From Herbaspirillum seropedicae (GTDB lineage Bacteria; Pseudomonadota; Gammaproteobacteria; Burkholderiales; Burkholderiaceae_D), in NCBI RefSeq assembly GCF_001040945.1, contig NZ_CP011930.1, positions 124,001 through 188,000 of the forward strand: 64,000 nt of DNA. Reading direction: 5' to 3'. Shown piece after piece: positions 51,723 through 61,026 of this stretch (position 1 is the first letter of the stretch; the number at the start of each line of letters is the position of its first letter). The position numbers and the translations under genes were made by a program. Under the pieces are notes generated by a model. That model saw only the letters and a program-made list of their open reading frames with translations, had not been told where the DNA came from and did not search any database.

Positions 51723-51903
51723 ATTCCTCCCCCTGCTAGCTTCTGACTGGTTGCCGGTTGTCCCGCGCGCATCCGGCCGCCGCTGACCTGGTCTTGTCGA
51801 CCGCAGGCAGCGCGGCCCGGGCGCGTGTTGACGGCCGGTGTATCCGCGCCGCCTGTCCCACCCTCATATGACGGGCTGCGCCTCTGCACAACAAGGAATT
51901 CAC

Positions 51904-53976
51904 ATGGCAATCCAACGCCAACTCATCGCCACGGCGGTGCTCTCCGCACTGGCTACCTGGTCGCTGGCGGCCTCGGCCCAGACCGCTGCGCCTGCTGCAC
52001 CGATTGACCCTGCTGTTTCGGTTACTCCTGCTGCTCCCGCTGCTCCCGCCGCCGCCCAGCCGGCGCTGCAACCCATCGTCGTGACCGCCACCCCCTTCGG
52101 TTCGCAGGAAGATGTCCAGGTCCTCACCCCAGCCAAGGTCATTGCCGGCGACGAGCTGCGCAACAAGCTGGGCAACTCGCTGGGCGAGACGCTGTCCTCC
52201 GAACTCGGTGTGTCGGCCTCGGCCTTCGGCGCAGGTGCGTCGCGTCCCATCATCCGTGGCATGGAAGGTCCGCGCGTGATGATCCTGCAGAACGGCATGG
52301 GCGTCTCTGACGTCTCCACCGTCTCCAATGACCATGCAGTTGCCACCGAAGCGGCGACCGCCCGCCAGATCGAGATCCTGCGCGGTCCGGCGGCGCTGCT
52401 CTATGGATCGGGCGCCATCGGCGGCCTGGTCAACGTGGTCAATGACCGTATCCCCACCGAGCTGGTGGGCAAGCCCACCGGTACCGTCGAAGGCCGCTAC
52501 GGCACGGTCGATGGTGAAAAGAACACCTCCTTCTCGCTGGACACCTCGGCTGGCCAGATCGGCCTGCACCTGGATGGCAACTATCGCGATACCAGCGACT
52601 ACAAGATCCCCGGCAATGCCCGCCAGGGCGACGGCAGCACGGCCTCGGGCCGCCTGCCCAACTCGTTTACGCATGAATCCAGCGTCGGCCTGGGCGCGTC
52701 CTATGTGAGCAACTGGGGTTATGTAGGCGTGTCTGCTGCTACGCTGGACGATCACTACGGCATCCCCACCAGCGAGCTGTCCTTCATCGATCTGCACCAG
52801 AACCGCTACGACATCGACACCGTGGTCAACCAGCCCTTCGCCGGCATCGAGAAACTGCGCATGCGGCTGGGCTATACCGACTACACCCACATCGAGAAGC
52901 AACGCGACGGCACCCCCGATACCGTGTTTTCCAATCGCGCCGTGCAGACCCGCTGGGAACTGACGCACGCGCCCCTGGCGGGATGGCATGGGACCTTCGG
53001 CGTGCAGACCGAGCAGAGCAACTACTCGGCCCTGTCGGCCGCCACTGGCGCAGCAGAGCTGACCCCGCCGACCCGCTCGACCTCGTTTGCCGGCTTCCTC
53101 GTGGAAGAGCGCCAGTTCGGCCAGGTGCTGGCCAGCGCCGGCCTGCGCGGCGAGAGCGTGAGCCGCCGTCCGGATGCCGGCAGGCAGGGACGCGACTTCA
53201 ACCTCCTGTCCTGGTCCACCGGCGCGCTATGGACCTTCCAGCCCGGCTATGGCCTGGGCCTGACCTACTCGCTGGCGCAGCGTGCGCCGACGGTAGAGGA
53301 GCTGTATTCCAATGGTCCGCATGAATCGACTTCCACCTTCGACATCGGCAGCAGCCAGTTGAAGAAGGAAACCTCCCACAACATCGAACTGAGCCTGCAG
53401 AAGACCGAAGGCCTGGTGCGCTGGAAGGGCAACCTGTTCCGCAACAAGGTCAACAACTACATCTACGGTCGCACCAACGGCCAGGTCGATGACAGCGGCG
53501 CGGCCGATCCCAATGGTGAATTCACCCAGCGCTTCTGGTCGCAGGCCGATGCCGCCATCCGTGGTGCGGAAGCCGAGGTCAGCTACAACTGGAACGGTGA
53601 AGGCATGTCGGGCCGCCTGTTCGCCGATACCTCACGCGGCACCTTGGACAACCTGGGCAACATCCCCCTGCAACCCGCCACCCGCTATGGCGTCGAACTG
53701 GGCTACAAGACCGGCCCCTGGGCCAGCGGCATGAAGGTGCTGCGGGCGCAGCGGCAGGACCGGCTGGCGTCCTTCGAGACCTATGCCACGCCGTCCTATA
53801 CCCAGGTCGATGCCAACCTGTCCTATACCCAGAAGCTCAATGGCGTGAAGCTGACCTGGTTCGCGCTGGCGCGCAACCTGCTCAACCAGGACATCCGCCT
53901 GTCCACCTCGGTGCTGCGCGAAACCGTGCCGATGGGTGGGCGCAATTTCATCGTGGGTGCGCGCACCAGCTTCTGA
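51904..53976 (+). CDS. TonB-dependent receptor, ZnuD-like (zinc uptake)
   Basis: 690 aa. A signal peptide ends at ASA-QTAAP, then an Ala/Pro-rich spacer, TonB-box-like QPIVVTATPF, and a plug with SRPIIRGMEGPRVMIL, SNDHAVATE and ILRGPAALLYGSGAIGG. These match the ZnuD/TdfJ zinc receptors of Neisseria. A barrel of ~500 residues ends in NFIVGARTSF. AAGGAA precedes the ATG at 51904. The histidine-rich protein upstream supports a metal role; copper (OprC-like) is less likely because the plug motifs differ. Confidence 0.82.
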   Translation: MAIQRQLIATAVLSALATWSLAASAQTAAPAAPIDPAVSVTPAAPAAPAAAQPALQPIVVTATPFGSQEDVQVLTPAKVIAGDELRNKLGNSLGETLSSELGVSASAFGAGASRPIIRGMEGPRVMILQNGMGVSDVSTVSNDHAVATEAATARQIEILRGPAALLYGSGAIGGLVNVVNDRIPTELVGKPTGTVEGRYGTVDGEKNTSFSLDTSAGQIGLHLDGNYRDTSDYKIPGNARQGDGSTASGRLPNSFTHESSVGLGASYVSNWGYVGVSAATLDDHYGIPTSELSFIDLHQNRYDIDTVVNQPFAGIEKLRMRLGYTDYTHIEKQRDGTPDTVFSNRAVQTRWELTHAPLAGWHGTFGVQTEQSNYSALSAATGAAELTPPTRSTSFAGFLVEERQFGQVLASAGLRGESVSRRPDAGRQGRDFNLLSWSTGALWTFQPGYGLGLTYSLAQRAPTVEELYSNGPHESTSTFDIGSSQLKKETSHNIELSLQKTEGLVRWKGNLFRNKVNNYIYGRTNGQVDDSGAADPNGEFTQRFWSQADAAIRGAEAEVSYNWNGEGMSGRLFADTSRGTLDNLGNIPLQPATRYGVELGYKTGPWASGMKVLRAQRQDRLASFETYATPSYTQVDANLSYTQKLNGVKLTWFALARNLLNQDIRLSTSVLRETVPMGGRNFIVGARTSF

Positions 53977-54028
53977 CCGGCCCCCCCAGTGCTGGAGGGA
54001 GCCTGCACCTCGCTCCAGCACGGTTTTG

Positions 54029-54064
54029 CCCGGCTCCTCCGCAAGGGGGCGCCGGGTTTTTTTT
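54029..54064 (+). terminator. Terminator after the ZnuD-like receptor
   Basis: CCCGGC / GCCGGG outer stem with an imperfect GC-rich inner stem around a GCAA loop, followed by eight T residues. Confidence 0.8.
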
Positions 54065-54098
54065 CGCGCTGCCGCTAGGGCAGGGCGTCATGACGCCG

Positions 54099-54632
54099 TT
54101 ACGGGGCGGGCGGGAAGTCCAGCACCGTATCGTTGACGCGGTTGAACAGGTTGGTGAAGGTGATGGCCGTCACCGCCAGCAGGATATCGACGATCTGGGC
54201 ATCGCTGTAGACCGCGCGCACGCGCTCGACCACGGAAGCTGCCACGGTGCCGCTGCTGCCGACCAGCCCGCGTACGAAGTCCGCCAGCACGTCGAGCCTG
54301 TCGTCACCGGAGGGCTGGCCGTGACGCACACCCTGGATCGCCTGGGCATCCAGCCCGGCCTTCCTGCCCATGAGCGTGTGGGCGGCCAGGCAGTAGTCGC
54401 AACCGGCCTGTTGGCTCACGGCTAGCTTGACGGCCTCGATTTCCTTGGCTGACAGGCTGCTCTTGCGCAGAGCGCCATCCAGGTGCAGCGCCGACTCCAG
54501 CGCGACCGGGCTGAGCGTGCCGATGCCCGCATAGGCATTGGGGACCATGCCGACGGCCGACTTGATGGCGGCAAACAGTTGGGCGGCCTGGCCGCTGGCT
54601 TCGCTGAGAGGGGCAATGGTGAGACGGGACAT
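54099..54632 (-). CDS. Carboxymuconolactone decarboxylase/AhpD-like protein
   Basis: 177 aa. AhpD-like fold with CDYCLAAH (Cys78, Cys81, His85), the usual redox pair. AAGGAGA lies 7 bases before the ATG at 54632. It is transcribed away from the AraC-type gene at 54795, which is probably its regulator. Such proteins often respond to peroxide or electrophiles. No sign of an ECF41 promoter at this second AhpD-like locus. Confidence 0.88.
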   Translation of the reverse strand: MSRLTIAPLSEASGQAAQLFAAIKSAVGMVPNAYAGIGTLSPVALESALHLDGALRKSSLSAKEIEAVKLAVSQQAGCDYCLAAHTLMGRKAGLDAQAIQGVRHGQPSGDDRLDVLADFVRGLVGSSGTVAASVVERVRAVYSDAQIVDILLAVTAITFTNLFNRVNDTVLDFPPAP

Positions 54633-54794
54633 GGTGTTCTCCTTGAACGGGTGGACGCAGGGCGGTGGGGCGGGATTGCCTTCCTGACCGTGTTGCGCAT
54701 GGACGTACTGTAGCCCCGGAGAAGGAAACGATGAATGCTCAGAAATGACATAAAATTGCTCAAAAATTCCACTCCTGTCCCGTGAGCCCTGAGC

Positions 54795-55766
54795 ATGGAT
54801 GCCCTCAGTCACCTGCTGTTCCTGCACCCGGTGCGCGCCGCACTGGATATCCGCTGCCGCTTCGGCCAGCCCTGGCATCTGCAGAATGCCGCCCAGCCTC
54901 AGGGAACCGCGCCCTATCACTTCATCCTCGAAGGCCAGGCGCAGCTGCAATGGGGCGCTGGCGAGCCGCTGGCGCTGCAGGCCGGCGACCTGGTCGTGCT
55001 GGTGCGGGGTGCGGCGCATGGCCTGTTCACCGCCCCGGCGGCGCAGGCTGCGGCGGTGCGGGTGGCCAGCACGACCGCGCCCGTGGCCTTGCATGTCAAC
55101 GGGCAAGCAGGAGAGGGGGCCCCTGCCTTGTCCGATTTCCTCTGTGGACAATTCACTTTCGATGCGCCGCACTCCCATGCCCTGATGCAGGCCTTGCCCG
55201 ACCTGCTCTGGATACGTGGGGCCGAGCTGCCCGAGGGCCATGGCTTGCGCACCCTGGCTACGCTGTTGCGCGACGAATGCGGCGGCAGTGAGGGTATCGA
55301 TGCTATCGAGGCCCGGCCCGGCGCCCAGGCGGTGGTGGCCAGTCTGGCGGCGGCGCTGTTCGGACTGGCCGTGCGCGCCTGGCTGGCCCAGTCCGGACCC
55401 ACGCCGGGTTTGCTGGCCCTGCTCGCCCACCCGCTGCTGCACAAGGCCATGCAGGCGATGCTGAAGGCGCCCGCCGAAGACTGGTCACTGCCGCGTCTGG
55501 CGGCCTTGTGCCATATGTCGCGGGCGACCTTCATCCGGCGCTTCGCAGAAGTCGGCGCCAGCACGCCCGCCCAGGTGCTGATGCAATTGCGCATGGCCCA
55601 GGCCGCGCGCTTGTTGAGCTACAGCAAACAGGCCACGGCGCAGATCGGCGAAGCTGTGGGATATCAGTCGGAGGCGGCCTTCAACCGGGTCTTCCGCAAA
55701 TACAGCGGCATGGGGCCGGGTGCATACCGGCGCCAGGCGCGTGCAGCAGGCGAAGGGCAGCAATAG
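54795..55766 (+). CDS. AraC-family transcriptional regulator
   Basis: 323 aa. An N-terminal cupin-like domain (AraC_binding/cupin_6 type, ~1-185) and two C-terminal helix-turn-helix motifs (WSLPRLAALCHMSRATFIRRF and TAQIGEAVGYQSEAAFNRVFRK). The divergent gene at 54632 is its likely target; the 162-base gap has room for both promoters. Signal unknown. Confidence 0.92.
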   Translation: MDALSHLLFLHPVRAALDIRCRFGQPWHLQNAAQPQGTAPYHFILEGQAQLQWGAGEPLALQAGDLVVLVRGAAHGLFTAPAAQAAAVRVASTTAPVALHVNGQAGEGAPALSDFLCGQFTFDAPHSHALMQALPDLLWIRGAELPEGHGLRTLATLLRDECGGSEGIDAIEARPGAQAVVASLAAALFGLAVRAWLAQSGPTPGLLALLAHPLLHKAMQAMLKAPAEDWSLPRLAALCHMSRATFIRRFAEVGASTPAQVLMQLRMAQAARLLSYSKQATAQIGEAVGYQSEAAFNRVFRKYSGMGPGAYRRQARAAGEGQQ

Positions 55767-55789
55767 CAGAGAAACGATAGGTGGCGGCG

Positions 55790-56254
55790 CTAGCGGATCG
55801 GCAGGCGGATGGTGTTCTTCACCTCTTCCATCACCGCATAGGTATGGGTCTCGCGCACGCCCTTCAGTTGCAGCAGCGACTTGCCCAGGAATTCACGATA
55901 GGCGTTCATGTCCTTGACCCGCGACTTGACCAGGTAATCGAAGCCGCCGGCCACCATGTGGCATTCCATGATCTCGGGAATGCTCTGCACGCTCTTCTTG
56001 AATTCGGCGAAGACGTCTGGCGTGGTGCGGTCCAGCACCACTTCGATGAAGACCAGCAGCGATACGTCCAGCAGTTCGGGATTGAGTTGCGCCGCATAGC
56101 CCAGGATGTAGCCGGCCTCCTGGAGCTTGCGCACCCGCTCCAGGCAGGCCGCCGGCGACAGGTTCACCCGTGCGGCCAGATCGACGTTGCTGATGCGGCC
56201 ATCGTTTTGCAGCTCCGCCAGAATTTTCTTGCTGATTTTGTCGAGTCCGGCCAT
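55790..56254 (-). CDS. lrp: Lrp/AsnC-family regulator (Lrp-like)
   Basis: 154 aa. N-terminal helix-turn-helix (~8-55: RISNVDLAARVNLSPAACLERVRKL) and a C-terminal ligand-binding RAM domain with GGFDYLVKSRV. It is close to E. coli Lrp over the whole length. It is divergent from an amino-acid binding protein and adjoins a Liv transporter, so it probably senses an amino acid and controls this island. Candidate Lrp sites are at 56260-56302. Confidence 0.92.
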   Translation of the reverse strand: MAGLDKISKKILAELQNDGRISNVDLAARVNLSPAACLERVRKLQEAGYILGYAAQLNPELLDVSLLVFIEVVLDRTTPDVFAEFKKSVQSIPEIMECHMVAGGFDYLVKSRVKDMNAYREFLGKSLLQLKGVRETHTYAVMEEVKNTIRLPIR

Positions 56255-56259
56255 GGTTT

Positions 56260-56302
56260 CTGAACTTTATTCAGTGAAAAAAATATTTAGAGAATTTTAT
56301 TC
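56260..56302. promoter_or_regulatory. Candidate Lrp operators in the lrp/binding-protein divergent region
   Basis: CTGAACTTTATTCAG (56260-56274, a perfect 5-bp inverted repeat with a 5-base spacer) and TAGAGAATTTTATTC (56288-56302), which matches 12 of 15 positions of the Lrp consensus YAGHAWATTWTDCTR. Both lie within 50 bases of the lrp start. The 317-base region 56255-56571 is AT-rich near lrp; I saw no other gene in it. Confidence 0.5.
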
Positions 56303-56571
56303 TGATTATAAAGGCAATAAACGCGCCTAATATCAAGGAAGAGTCAATAGAATCCTCCCTCATAAAAAACATAACGTAATGCGGGCAGCGGGCTCAATCG
56401 AGCGCCTCTGCACGGATGACAGCAGTAACACCGGCAATTCTGTTGGCCCATGTTGTTTTGCCATGCCCTGCCTCTCACAAGGAATGCAGGGTGGCGCAAA
56501 TCCTGCTTTTCAGCGTTTTCAATGCAATCACCCAACCGCAGTCTGACTTTCTAGAAGAGAGGAAACACCCC

Positions 56572-57708
56572 ATGTTCAAGCGCGTCTCCGGACTCAACAT
56601 CATTGCCGCCTCGCTGGCCCTGATCCCCGCCTTCGCCATGGCGCAGGAGACCCAGGTCGTCAAGATCGGTTTCTCCAGCCCGCTGACCGGCCCCCAGGCC
56701 TCGGCCGGCAAGGATAACCAGGGCGGCCTGATGATGGCCATCGAGCGTCTGAATGCGCAACCCATTACCGTGGGCGGCAAGAAGATCAAGTTCGACGTCA
56801 TCGCCGAAGATGACCAGGCCGATCCGAAGTCGGGCGTGGCAGTGGCCCAGAAGCTGGCTGACCAGGGCGTCAAGGCCATCGTCGGCCCCTACAACTCGGG
56901 CGTGACCATCCCCGCTTCGCGCGTCTACAACGATGCCGGCATCGTGGTGGCCACCGTGGCCTCCAACCCCAAGATCACCCAGCAGGGCTTCGCCACCCTG
57001 TTCCGCGTGGCCGCCAGCGACAGCCAGCTGGGCGGCAAGATGGCCCTGTACGCCGCCAAGGAACTGAAGTTCAAGCGCGTGGCCGTGATCGATGACCGCA
57101 CCGCCTACGGCCAAGGCCTGGCGCAGGAATTCATCAAGGTCGCCAAGGCCAACGGCATCGACGTGGTCAGCACCGACTTCACCAACGACAAGGCCACCGA
57201 CTTCACCGCCATCCTGACCTCGATCAAGGGCAAGAAGCCCGACGCCGTGTTCCTGGGCGGCTACGCTCCGCAAGGCGGCCCGATCAAGCGCCAGATGAAG
57301 CAACTGGGCGTGGATGTGCCGCTCATGGGCGGCGACGGCATCTGCTCGCCGGAAATGGGCCGCCTCGGTGGCGACGCCATCGGCGAATCGGTCTACTGCA
57401 CCCAGGGCGGCACCATGTTGGACAAGGCCAAGGAAGGCAAGGTCTTCTCCGACGAATACCAGAAGAAATACAACCGTCCCGCCGAGACCTATGCCGTCTC
57501 CTTCTACGACGGCATGATGCTCATCGCCCAGGCCATGAAGCAGGCCAACTCGGTCGACCCCAAGCAGTTCGGCCCGGCCCTGGCCAAGATCAGCTACAAG
57601 GGCGTGGCCGGCCAGTATGACTTCGACGCCAACCACGACCTGAAGCAATCGCCCGTCACCGTCTATCGCTTCAAGGATGGCCTGCCGGTGCCGCTGACCA
57701 GCTACTGA
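56572..57708 (+). CDS. Branched-chain amino acid-type ABC transporter substrate-binding protein
   Basis: 378 aa. Signal peptide to AMA-QETQ, then KIGFSSPLTGPQASAGKDNQGG typical of Leu/Ile/Val-binding (LivJ/BraC) proteins. AGAGGAAA precedes the ATG at 56572. It is divergent from lrp and upstream of the hydroxyproline genes; livHMGF follows 2.3 kb later, so it is most likely the binding protein of that transporter. The ligand could be leucine-type amino acids or, given its neighbours, proline or hydroxyproline. Confidence 0.92.
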   Translation: MFKRVSGLNIIAASLALIPAFAMAQETQVVKIGFSSPLTGPQASAGKDNQGGLMMAIERLNAQPITVGGKKIKFDVIAEDDQADPKSGVAVAQKLADQGVKAIVGPYNSGVTIPASRVYNDAGIVVATVASNPKITQQGFATLFRVAASDSQLGGKMALYAAKELKFKRVAVIDDRTAYGQGLAQEFIKVAKANGIDVVSTDFTNDKATDFTAILTSIKGKKPDAVFLGGYAPQGGPIKRQMKQLGVDVPLMGGDGICSPEMGRLGGDAIGESVYCTQGGTMLDKAKEGKVFSDEYQKKYNRPAETYAVSFYDGMMLIAQAMKQANSVDPKQFGPALAKISYKGVAGQYDFDANHDLKQSPVTVYRFKDGLPVPLTSY

Positions 57709-57936
57709 TCGCTGCTCGCTCCTGCGCATCGGGCCGCAAGCGCACGCTTGCCGCCAACCGGCGGGTGTGCGCTGGCCTCCCCACCTCGTTTCACGATCGC
57801 TTTGCAAGCCCTTCCCCGCGGCCTGGCCGCAGGGGAGCGGCTGGCTGCAACTTTCGCGCGCTGCGTGGCCGTGGTGTACCCTGTGTTTCCCGCTTTGCCG
57901 GCCCGCGCTGTACCCTGCCCTACCGTAAGGAAGTCC

Positions 57937-58947
57937 ATGCTCAGCTATACCCGCACCGTCCAGACCATCGATGCCCACACCGGCGGCGAACCGCTGCGCA
58001 TCGTGGTGTCGGGCCTGCCGAAGATCCCGGCTGGCACCATCCTCGAGCAGCGCGCCTGGCTGCGCGAACATCGCGACGACCTGCGCTGCTTCCTCATGAA
58101 CGAACCGCGCGGCCACGCCGACATGTATGGCGCCTACCTGTTGCCGCCGGTCACGGCAGGCGCGGATTTCGGCGTCATCTTCATCCACAACGAAGGCTAC
58201 AGCGACATGTGCGGCCACGGCATCATCGCCCTGGGCAAGGTGCTGGTGGAGATGGGCTATGTCGAGCGCACCTCGCCGCAGACGCGCATCTGCTTCGACG
58301 CTCCGGCCGGCTTCATCGAAGCCTTCGTCGAGTGGGATGGCGAGCGCGCCGGCAAGGTCAGCTTCAACAATGTGCCGGCCTTCATCTATCGCCGCGACGT
58401 CGAAGTCGACACGCCCGGGTTTGGCAAGATCACTGGCGACATCGTCTTTGGCGGCGCCTTCTACTACTACATCAACGCCACCCAGGCCGGCCTGACCGTC
58501 AAGCCCGAACTGGTGCGCCAGCTGATCCAGCTGGGGGCCGAAACCAAGGCCGCCGTCATGGCCAAGGTCGCCATCGCCCATCCGCTGGAACCGGGCCTGA
58601 ACACGCTGTACGGCACCATCATCGACAGCGCACCCAATTTCCCCGGCGCGGACCAGTCCAATGTCTGCATCTTCGCCGACCGCGAAGTGGACCGCTCGCC
58701 CACCGGCACCGGCACCTCGGGCCGCGCCGCCCAGCTGTTCCTGCGCGGGCAATTGGCGCTGAACCAGCCCTACGTCAATGGCAGCATCGTCGGTAGCAAC
58801 TTCGGCGTGCGCGTGACCGCCGCCACCCAGGTCGGCCCCTTCGAGGGCGCGCTCACCGAGGTCAGCGGCTACGCCCACATCATGAGTACCAACCAATGGG
58901 TGCTGGAACAATCCGATCCTTTCCCGACCGGCTTCTTCCTGCGCTGA
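57937..58947 (+). CDS. trans-3-hydroxy-L-proline dehydratase (proline racemase family)
   Basis: 336 aa. The first catalytic residue is Cys92 in SDMCGHG. The second site, where proline racemase and 4-hydroxyproline epimerase have Cys, is Thr256 in DRSPTGTGTSGR. A Cys/Thr pair is the mark of trans-3-hydroxy-L-proline dehydratases (human L3HYPDH and bacterial homologues). The product would be delta1-pyrroline-2-carboxylate, which the next gene can reduce to L-proline. TAAGGAAG lies 6 bases before ATG 57937. Confidence 0.87.
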   Translation: MLSYTRTVQTIDAHTGGEPLRIVVSGLPKIPAGTILEQRAWLREHRDDLRCFLMNEPRGHADMYGAYLLPPVTAGADFGVIFIHNEGYSDMCGHGIIALGKVLVEMGYVERTSPQTRICFDAPAGFIEAFVEWDGERAGKVSFNNVPAFIYRRDVEVDTPGFGKITGDIVFGGAFYYYINATQAGLTVKPELVRQLIQLGAETKAAVMAKVAIAHPLEPGLNTLYGTIIDSAPNFPGADQSNVCIFADREVDRSPTGTGTSGRAAQLFLRGQLALNQPYVNGSIVGSNFGVRVTAATQVGPFEGALTEVSGYAHIMSTNQWVLEQSDPFPTGFFLR

Positions 58948-58962
58948 CCTACAGGACCACGC

Positions 58963-59901
58963 ATGCACATTCTCGATCCCCGTCAGACCGCCCAGGCCCT
59001 GCCGTATGCCGCGCTGGTCGATGCGCTGGCGCGCGCCACGCAGGAACTGGCCGATGGCCGCATCCGCGCCCCCGAGCGCCAGGTGGTTCCCATCGATGCC
59101 GCCAGCGTGCTGCTGGGCATGCCCGCCATTGCCGATGACCTGTCCGTGACCAAGCTCATCACGGTGCACGCCGATAACGCCCGTCACCAACTGCCCGCCA
59201 TCCAGGGCGAGGTGATTGCCTTCGAGACGCAGACCGGTCGCCGCCTGGCCCTCATGGATGGCCCCACCGTCACCGCTCGCCGCACCGCCGCCATGAGCAT
59301 GCTGGGCATTCGCACGCTGTTGCCGCGCCAGCCGCAATCGGCGCTGCTGATCGGCACCGGCGTACAGTCGGCCGCGCATGCCGATGCGCTGGTGGAGTTC
59401 TTCGGCGTGCGCCAGTTCTGGATCGTCGCGCGCGATCTTGCTCGCACCCAGGCCTTCTGCCGCGCCTTGAGCGAACGTCATCCGCAGGCAGTGGCCAGTC
59501 CGCTGCCGGCGCAGATGCTGCAACAGGATCTGCCGCATACCGATGTGGTGATTGCCCTGACCACCTCGCGCAGCGCCGTCATCCCCGAGCACATCGCGGC
59601 CGATACGCTGGCCATCGGCGTGGGCGCCTTCAAGCCGGATATGGTGGAATTTCCCGCCAGCCTGCTGCATGCGCGCCGCATCGTGGTCGATGACCTCGCC
59701 GGTGCGCACCATGAAGCAGGGGACCTGATCCAGGCTGGCGTGGACTGGTCCGGCGTGGTGGCCATCGCCGATGTGGTGGCTGGTCGTGCTCCCGCTGCAG
59801 CGCTGGCCAGCGGCGCTGCGCTGCCAGTCTTCAAGACCGTCGGCCAGGCCGCCTGGGACCTGGCCGCCGCCCGCGTGATGCGAGCGACGCTGGGCCTGTG
59901 A
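58963..59901 (+). CDS. Delta1-pyrroline-2-carboxylate reductase (ornithine cyclodeaminase/mu-crystallin family)
   Basis: 312 aa. Rossmann motif LLIGTGVQSAAHADAL and the substrate region TVTARRTAAMS. The family includes ornithine cyclodeaminase and ketimine reductases. Since it follows the hydroxyproline dehydratase by 15 bases, pyrroline-2-carboxylate reduction to L-proline (LhpI type) is the best inference. A terminator lies 14 bases after the stop. Confidence 0.87.
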   Translation: MHILDPRQTAQALPYAALVDALARATQELADGRIRAPERQVVPIDAASVLLGMPAIADDLSVTKLITVHADNARHQLPAIQGEVIAFETQTGRRLALMDGPTVTARRTAAMSMLGIRTLLPRQPQSALLIGTGVQSAAHADALVEFFGVRQFWIVARDLARTQAFCRALSERHPQAVASPLPAQMLQQDLPHTDVVIALTTSRSAVIPEHIAADTLAIGVGAFKPDMVEFPASLLHARRIVVDDLAGAHHEAGDLIQAGVDWSGVVAIADVVAGRAPAAALASGAALPVFKTVGQAAWDLAAARVMRATLGL

Positions 59902-59914
59902 TACCAAGCCGGAT

Positions 59915-59941
59915 GCGCGAGAGATCGCGCTCTTTTTTTAT
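59915..59941 (+). terminator. Terminator between the reductase gene and livH
   Basis: GCGCGA / TCGCGC stem with a GAGA loop, then TCTTTTTTTAT. Confidence 0.8.
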
Positions 59942-60014
59942 CCGCCGGTTTTCTTCTTTCCGCTCTTCTTGCTTTTGTTTTTCTGCTTTTTGTTTTTTCT
60001 TATTTTTCTTATAA
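59932..60014 (+). other. T/pyrimidine-rich tract upstream of livH
   Basis: About 80 bases on the plus strand are almost all T and C, unlike anything else in the window, with TATAAA at 60010-60015 at its end. It overlaps the preceding terminator tail. It might serve as an AT-rich promoter element or a U-rich leader; no repeat-unit slippage pattern is obvious. Confidence 0.55.
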
Positions 60015-60042
60015 ATCACCGTCCCACAGGAGACACCGCTTC

Positions 60043-60972
60043 ATGGACATTTTCATCCAGCAGATCATCAACGGATTGGTGCTAGGCAGCATGTACGCAC
60101 TGATCGCCCTGGGCTACACCATGGTGTATGGGGTGCTGAACCTGATCAACTTCGCCCACGGCGACATCCTGATGGTGGGTGCGATGGTCGGCCTGTCGCT
60201 GCTCAAAGTGGTGCAGCAGGTGGCGCCCGGCCTGCCAGGCATCGTGCAGCTGGTCATCGCCATCGTCGGCGCCATTCCGGTGTGTATCGTGGTGAGCCTG
60301 CTCATCGAACGCATCGCCTATCGTCCCCTGCGCAACGCCCCGCGCCTGGCCCCGCTGATCACGGCCATCGGCGTGTCCATCCTGTTGCAGACCTTGGCCA
60401 TGATGATCTGGGGCCGCAGCCCCTTGCCCTTCCCGCAGGTCATGCCGTCGGACCCGGTGCATATCGCAGGCGCCCTCATTTCGCCCACGCAGATCATGCT
60501 GCTGGCGCTGGCCGTGCTGGCCATGGTGGGCCTGGTGCTGATCGTGGAAAAGACCAAGATGGGCCGCGCCATGCGCGCCACCGCCGAGAATCCACGCATC
60601 GCCGGCTTGATGGGCGTGGACGCCAACAAGGTCATCGTGGTCACCTTTGCCATCGGCGCCGGCCTGGCCGCCATTGCCGGGGTCATGTGGGCGGCCAACT
60701 ATTCCACCGCGCAATTCGCCATGGGCTTCGTGCCGGGCCTGAAGGCCTTCTCGGCCGCCGTGCTGGGCGGCATCGGCAACATCTACGGCGCCATGCTGGG
60801 CGGCATCCTGCTGGGCCTGATCGAAAGCCTGGGCGCGGGCTACATCGGCGACCTGACCGGCAACTTCCTGGGCAGCAACTACCAGGACATCTTTGCCTTC
60901 ATCGTGCTCATCATCGTGCTGACCCTGCGTCCCTCGGGGATCATGGGCGAGCGCGTCGCTGACCGCGCCTGA
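60043..60972 (+). CDS. livH: Branched-chain amino acid ABC transporter permease LivH
   Basis: 309 aa inner-membrane permease with eight or so helices. The LivH signature YALIALGYTMVYGVLNLINFAHGD is at the N-terminus; AVLGGIGNIYGAMLGG lies near the C-terminus. AGGAGA precedes the ATG at 60043. Forms the channel with LivM. Confidence 0.95.
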   Translation: MDIFIQQIINGLVLGSMYALIALGYTMVYGVLNLINFAHGDILMVGAMVGLSLLKVVQQVAPGLPGIVQLVIAIVGAIPVCIVVSLLIERIAYRPLRNAPRLAPLITAIGVSILLQTLAMMIWGRSPLPFPQVMPSDPVHIAGALISPTQIMLLALAVLAMVGLVLIVEKTKMGRAMRATAENPRIAGLMGVDANKVIVVTFAIGAGLAAIAGVMWAANYSTAQFAMGFVPGLKAFSAAVLGGIGNIYGAMLGGILLGLIESLGAGYIGDLTGNFLGSNYQDIFAFIVLIIVLTLRPSGIMGERVADRA

Positions 60973-61026
60973 GCCTGGCCTATCCTCCAGTCATCCACAC
61001 CTTTATAGAACCAGAAGAGAAGACCT

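Noticed and set aside
56551..59907. Very long open frame (over 1,100 codons) on the minus strand opposite the binding-protein, dehydratase and reductase genes
   Set aside because: It is antisense to three well-recognised genes in a GC-rich genome where reverse frames stay open by codon bias; its translation is low-complexity and matches no family.
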